The notes under the pieces: generated by a model | Seen by the model: only the letters and a program-made list of their open reading frames with translations | Told to the model about the DNA's origin: nothing | The model's database searches: none | Made by a program: the position numbers and the translations under genes | Shown here: positions 61,201 through 64,000 of the stretch, in pieces | Numbering within the stretch: the stretch's first letter is position 1 | Layout of the letters: each line of letters starts with the position of its first letter | Assembly (NCBI RefSeq): GCF_004364325.1 | Contig: NZ_SOCP01000028.1 | Coordinates: 26,205 to 90,204 of the forward strand | Direction of reading: 5' to 3' | Length of the DNA: 64,000 nucleotides | Origin: Actinophytocola oryzae | GTDB lineage: Bacteria > Actinomycetota > Actinomycetes > Mycobacteriales > Pseudonocardiaceae

Positions 61201-64000
61201 TCGCGTTGCAGCTGATGGTCAGCACACCCGACGAGTCCGGCAGACGCACCGTGACGATCCATTCCCAACGCGACGACGCGTGGACGTGCCACGCCACCGG
61301 AGTGATCGGTTCCGAGCTGGAAGCCGCGGCGCCGACCGGCCCGAGCCAGTGGCCACCCGCGGACGCCGAGCCGATGGCCGTGGACGGCGTGTACGAGGAC
61401 CTCGCCGATCGGGGATATGGCTACGGTCCTGCCTTCCGCTGCCTGCGGGCGGCGTGGCGACGCGGCGACGAGGTGTTCGCGGAGGTCGCCCTGCCGGAAG
61501 ACCACGCGGCCGACGATGCGCGGTTCGTGCTCCACCCGGCCCTCGTGGACTCCGCACTGCACGCGCTCGCGCTGACCAGTTCGGACGACGACGCCCGTCT
61601 GGTGTCCTCCTGGCGCGGCGTCTCCGCGAACGCCGCCGGTGCGTCGGCGCTTCGGGTGCGGATGGTCCGCCGGGATGACACCGTCGAGCTTGATGTCGCG
61701 GACACGTCCGGCGTGCCGGTCGCGACGATAAAGTCGCTGGTCCTGCGCAAGGCGGCGAAAGACCAGCGGGGAACCGCTGGTGGCTCGGGAGTCCGCGATG
61801 CGATGTTCCGGATCGAGTGGATCGGGACGACCTTTCCTCTCGCCGGTGCCGAGCCGGAACTGGTGTTCGTCCAGTGTCCGGTGCCGGCGCGCGAAGTGGT
61901 CGAGGATGTGCGTTCGGCTGTTTCGTGGGCGTTGGAGATGGTGCGGGACTGGTTGGCGGGCGATCGGGCCGAGAGTTCGCGTCTGGTGTTCGTGACCGCG
62001 GGTGCTGTCGCTGTTGGTGGCGCGGTGCGGGACGTCGCGGGTGCGGCGGTGTGGGGTTTGGTGCGGTCGGTTCAGTCGGAACATCCCGGTCGCTTCGTGT
62101 TGGTCGACGCCGACACCGACGTTGAGGATGTGGTGCGGCGTGCTGTGACGGCCGGCGAGTCCCAGTTGGCCGTGCGGGGCGATCAGGTCTTCGTGCCGCG
62201 TCTGGTGCGTGCCTCGGCACCAGTGGGTGATGTGGTTGGTTTTGGTGCGGACGAGACGGTGTTGGTGACCGGCGCTTCTGGTGCGTTGGGTGGTCTCGTC
62301 GCCCGGCATCTCGCGGTTGTGCGTGGTGTTCGGCGTCTGGTGCTGATGAGTCGCGGTGGTTCGGAGTCCTCGGCCATGAGGATCCTGGCGGAAGAACTCG
62401 CCGAACAGGGTGTGTCGGTCACCGTGGTGGCGTGTGATGTGGCTGATCGTGATGCGTTGGCCGCGGTGATCGAGGGCGTTCCGGCGGAGTTCCCGTTGCG
62501 TGGTGTGGTTCATGTGGCGGGTGTTGTCGCTGACGGTGTGGTGGAGTCGCTGACTCCGGAACGTGTCGACGGTGTGTTGCGCCCCAAGGTCGACGGGGCG
62601 TGGCATCTGCACGAGCTGACCCGGCACCTGGATCTGTCGATGTTCGTGCTGTTCTCGTCGGCCGCCGGGGTGCTGGGCAGTGCCGGACAGAGCAACTATG
62701 CCGCCGCGAACGCGTTCCTGGACGGACTGGCCGGATATCGCCGCGGGCTGGGGTTGCCGGGAGTCTCTCTCGCCTGGGGCCTGTGGGAAACCGACAGTGA
62801 GATGACGGCCCAACTCGCCGACACCGATCGACGGCGGATCGCGTCCTCCGGCGTGCGGGCCATGGCCCCGGCCGAGGGCCTGGCGTTGTTCGACCTCGCC
62901 TCGTCACTCGACGAGGCCGTGTTGGTACCCGTTCGCCTCGACGTGGCGGCACTGCGTGATCACGCCGCGGTGCCTGCCATGCTCCGCCGCCTGGTCCGAC
63001 CCCGCCTCACCAACGTCACCGCGCCGGACCGGACATCGCTCGCCGACCGCCTGGCGGCACAGACCGCGGCGGATCGCCGTGCGACGCTGCTGGACCTGGT
63101 GAGGACCGAGGCGGCCGCCGTTCTGGGCTACGCGCAACCCTTGTCCGGTGACACGAACCGCGCGTTCCAGGACCTCGGCTTCGACTCCTTGACCGCGGTC
63201 GAGTTGCGGAACCGACTGTCGGTGGTGACCGGTCTACGGCTGCCTGCGTCGTTGGTCTTCGACTTCCCGTCGGGGGGTGTGTTGGTCGAGTTCCTCGTAG
63301 CTGAGTTCGGTGGTGGGGATGTCGCCGGGGACACGGTGTCGCCTGCTGTGGTGGGCGACGATCCGATCGTGATCGTGGGGATGAGTTGTCGTTATCCCGG
63401 CGGAGTTGGTTCGCCGGAGGAGTTGTGGCAGTTCGTCGCGGGTGGCGGCGACGGCGTGTCCTCGTTCCCCGCGGACCGAGGTTGGGACGTCGGTTCGTTG
63501 TCCGCCGACGGGGGTGGGTTCCTGTACGACGCCGCGGAGTTCGACGCGGACTTCTTCGGGATCTCGCCGCGTGAGGCGTTGGCGATGGATCCGCAGCAGC
63601 GACTGCTCCTGGAGACGTCGTGGGAGACCTTCGAACGGGCCGGAATCGACGTCACGGAGCTGAGAGGCTCACGCACCGGGGTGTTCGCGGGCATCATGTA
63701 CCACGACTACGCGTCTCGCCTGACCGCTGTGCCCGACGAGGTCGAGGGATTCATCGGTGTGGGTAACTCCGGGAGCGTGCTGTCCGGGCGGGTGGCGTAC
63801 ACGTTCGGCTTGGAAGGCCCGGCGGTCACGGTGGACACGGCGTGTTCGTCGTCGTTGGTGGCGCTGCATCTGGCGGCTCAGTCGTTGCGTCAGGGTGAGT
63901 GTTCCCTGGCGTTGGCCGGTGGTGTGACGGTCATGTCGACCCCGGGTGCGTTCGTCGAGTTCGGCAAGCAGGGCGGCTTGGCCAGTGATGGTAGGTGCAA
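58203..64000 (+). CDS. Type I PKS: module 4 (KS-AT-DH-KR-ACP) and start of module 5, cut by window edge
   Basis: An open frame from GTG 58203 to the window end, with a docking coiled coil (NEDKLREYLKRVIAELQETR). Module 4: KS C208 in DTACSSSL; AT with GHSVGE and HAFH (774-777), malonyl; DH with His954 in HVVLGEVLVP and Asp1116 in HPALVDSALH; KR from about 1352 with B-type VVADGVV and Tyr1499; ACP S1662. No ER lies between DH and KR, so a double bond is expected. Module 5 starts near residue 1720 and its KS has C1881; the rest lies outside. Third-codon base choice changes several times along this gene, unlike the two preceding PKS genes. No stop or frameshift interrupts it. Confidence 0.93.
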   Translation, partial: MSTANEDKLREYLKRVIAELQETRQALRDAESAEKDPIAIVGMGCRYPGGVGSPDELWRLVAEEVDAVTEIPADRGWDIGSLYDPDPDRTGHIYTREGGFVDTADQFDAEFFGITPREAVTLDPQQRLLLETTWETFERAGIDPSSLRGSRTGVFVGAASQGYGATLWKSAENAEGYVVTGDATSVVSGRVAYTFGLEGPAVTIDTACSSSLVALHLAAASVRRGECSLALAGGVTVMVQPTAFVDFSRQRGLAPNGRCKSFADAADGTGWSEGVGLLLLERLSDAERHGHPVLAVVRGSAVNQDGASNGLTAPNGPSQRRVIREALVNAGLSTSDVDVVEAHGTGTTLGDPIEAQAVLATYGQDRPEGRPLWLGSVKSNIGHAQHASGVSGVIKMVMAMRHGVLPRSLHVDRPSSHVDWSAGSVELLAENTVWPEVGRPRRAGVSSFGISGTNAHVILEQAPAAEPGGHPVAPGARAAGTTHGETTVPPHRPVERSAGASGVVPWVLSAKSAAALRAQATKLLSHLGDSDVSVADVGLSLAGRSVLEHRAVVVGEDRTRLSAGLGALARGEMSSGIVSGLAVEGPRAMLFSGQGSQRLGMGRGLYESFPVFAAALDDVCAGLELPVREVMWGRDPELLEQTGYAQPALFALEVALFRLLESCGVRPDFVVGHSVGEIAAAHVAGVLSLGDAARLVVARGRLMQELPAGGAMASVQATEAEVVESLVGLGDRVGVAAVNGPAAVVVSGESDAVADVMAVWAARGRKVTRLRVSHAFHSPLMDPVLGEFAQVAAELSFGAPTIPLVSTVTGRELGSDVVCSPDYWVNQARATVRFGDAVESLRAAGVASWVELGPAGVLSTMVDGCVPVLRRDRPEAMTATLALAELHTGGAGVDWRPFFAGARRVELPTYAFQRRRFWPRVGGHPLVGDGVELPGGVVFSSVLSLGLAGWLGDHVVLGEVLVPGTAFVEMALWVGGEVGCPVVEELVLATPLALPDEGAVALQLMVSTPDESGRRTVTIHSQRDDAWTCHATGVIGSELEAAAPTGPSQWPPADAEPMAVDGVYEDLADRGYGYGPAFRCLRAAWRRGDEVFAEVALPEDHAADDARFVLHPALVDSALHALALTSSDDDARLVSSWRGVSANAAGASALRVRMVRRDDTVELDVADTSGVPVATIKSLVLRKAAKDQRGTAGGSGVRDAMFRIEWIGTTFPLAGAEPELVFVQCPVPAREVVEDVRSAVSWALEMVRDWLAGDRAESSRLVFVTAGAVAVGGAVRDVAGAAVWGLVRSVQSEHPGRFVLVDADTDVEDVVRRAVTAGESQLAVRGDQVFVPRLVRASAPVGDVVGFGADETVLVTGASGALGGLVARHLAVVRGVRRLVLMSRGGSESSAMRILAEELAEQGVSVTVVACDVADRDALAAVIEGVPAEFPLRGVVHVAGVVADGVVESLTPERVDGVLRPKVDGAWHLHELTRHLDLSMFVLFSSAAGVLGSAGQSNYAAANAFLDGLAGYRRGLGLPGVSLAWGLWETDSEMTAQLADTDRRRIASSGVRAMAPAEGLALFDLASSLDEAVLVPVRLDVAALRDHAAVPAMLRRLVRPRLTNVTAPDRTSLADRLAAQTAADRRATLLDLVRTEAAAVLGYAQPLSGDTNRAFQDLGFDSLTAVELRNRLSVVTGLRLPASLVFDFPSGGVLVEFLVAEFGGGDVAGDTVSPAVVGDDPIVIVGMSCRYPGGVGSPEELWQFVAGGGDGVSSFPADRGWDVGSLSADGGGFLYDAAEFDADFFGISPREALAMDPQQRLLLETSWETFERAGIDVTELRGSRTGVFAGIMYHDYASRLTAVPDEVEGFIGVGNSGSVLSGRVAYTFGLEGPAVTVDTACSSSLVALHLAAQSLRQGECSLALAGGVTVMSTPGAFVEFGKQGGLASDGRC

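Noticed and set aside
58203..64000. Third PKS gene as a truncated pseudogene
   Set aside because: The frame is open to the last base of the window with all catalytic residues intact; it is cut only by the window edge.

Overview
The window is high-GC DNA (roughly 70 percent by eye) with frequent GTG starts, GTGA/ATGA overlapping operons, tandem TetR regulators, a Tat-type oxygenase pair and a modular polyketide synthase locus. This points to a filamentous actinomycete, probably of the Pseudonocardiales. No rRNA, tRNA or CRISPR array was seen.

Bases 1-14000 look like a polyisoprene (rubber) catabolic island. It carries the end of a molybdenum hydroxylase large subunit (oxiB-like), its 2Fe-2S partner (oxiA-like), and two latex-clearing-protein (Lcp) paralogues that keep the haem-pocket residues of the Streptomyces K30 enzyme. 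Around them lie aldehyde dehydrogenase, acyl-CoA ligase, two acyl-CoA dehydrogenases, enoyl-CoA hydratase, a kinase-like phosphotransferase, an SDR and two TetR-type regulators. Lcp would cleave the polymer to oligo-isoprenoid carbonyls, the dehydrogenases would oxidise the aldehydes, and the ligase and beta-oxidation enzymes would degrade the acids. A 35-bp inverted-repeat arrangement (TGATA-N25-TATCA) sits before lcp1, before the second tetR gene and before a truncated haemoglobin gene. A 27-bp relative lies before a small secreted protein gene. Together these suggest a TetR-controlled regulon.

Bases 14000-22000 are a transition zone: a secreted protein, a nitronate monooxygenase, a truncated panD, a broken methyltransferase, the haemoglobin gene, an AlkD-like fragment, a large secreted RCC1-repeat protein, and then about 2 kb of decayed IS3 and IS701-type transposases and an MFS remnant.

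Bases 22000-64000 are a hybrid biosynthetic gene cluster that continues past the right edge. A minus-strand operon (22629-28768) encodes a malonyltransferase, ACP, ketosynthase, a Cys-less half ketosynthase, an acyl-AMP ligase, an aldo/keto reductase and an AfsA-type hotdog protein, next to a LuxR regulator. A plus-strand tailoring and NRPS block follows: a glycosyltransferase, two P450s (one divergent), a hydrolase with an apparent Cys nucleophile, a C-A-PCP protein with a visibly dead A domain, a type II thioesterase and an A-PCP protein with a threonine-like pocket. Three giant type I PKS proteins complete the view: KSQ-AT-ACP loading plus module 1 (KS-AT-DH-ER-KR-ACP), modules 2 and 3 (KS-AT-KR-ACP each), and module 4 (KS-AT-DH-KR-ACP) plus the start of module 5. 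The AT motifs predict a propionyl starter, then malonyl, methylmalonyl, methylmalonyl and malonyl extension, consistent with the early half of a glycosylated macrolide-type product carrying an amino-acid or acyl unit.
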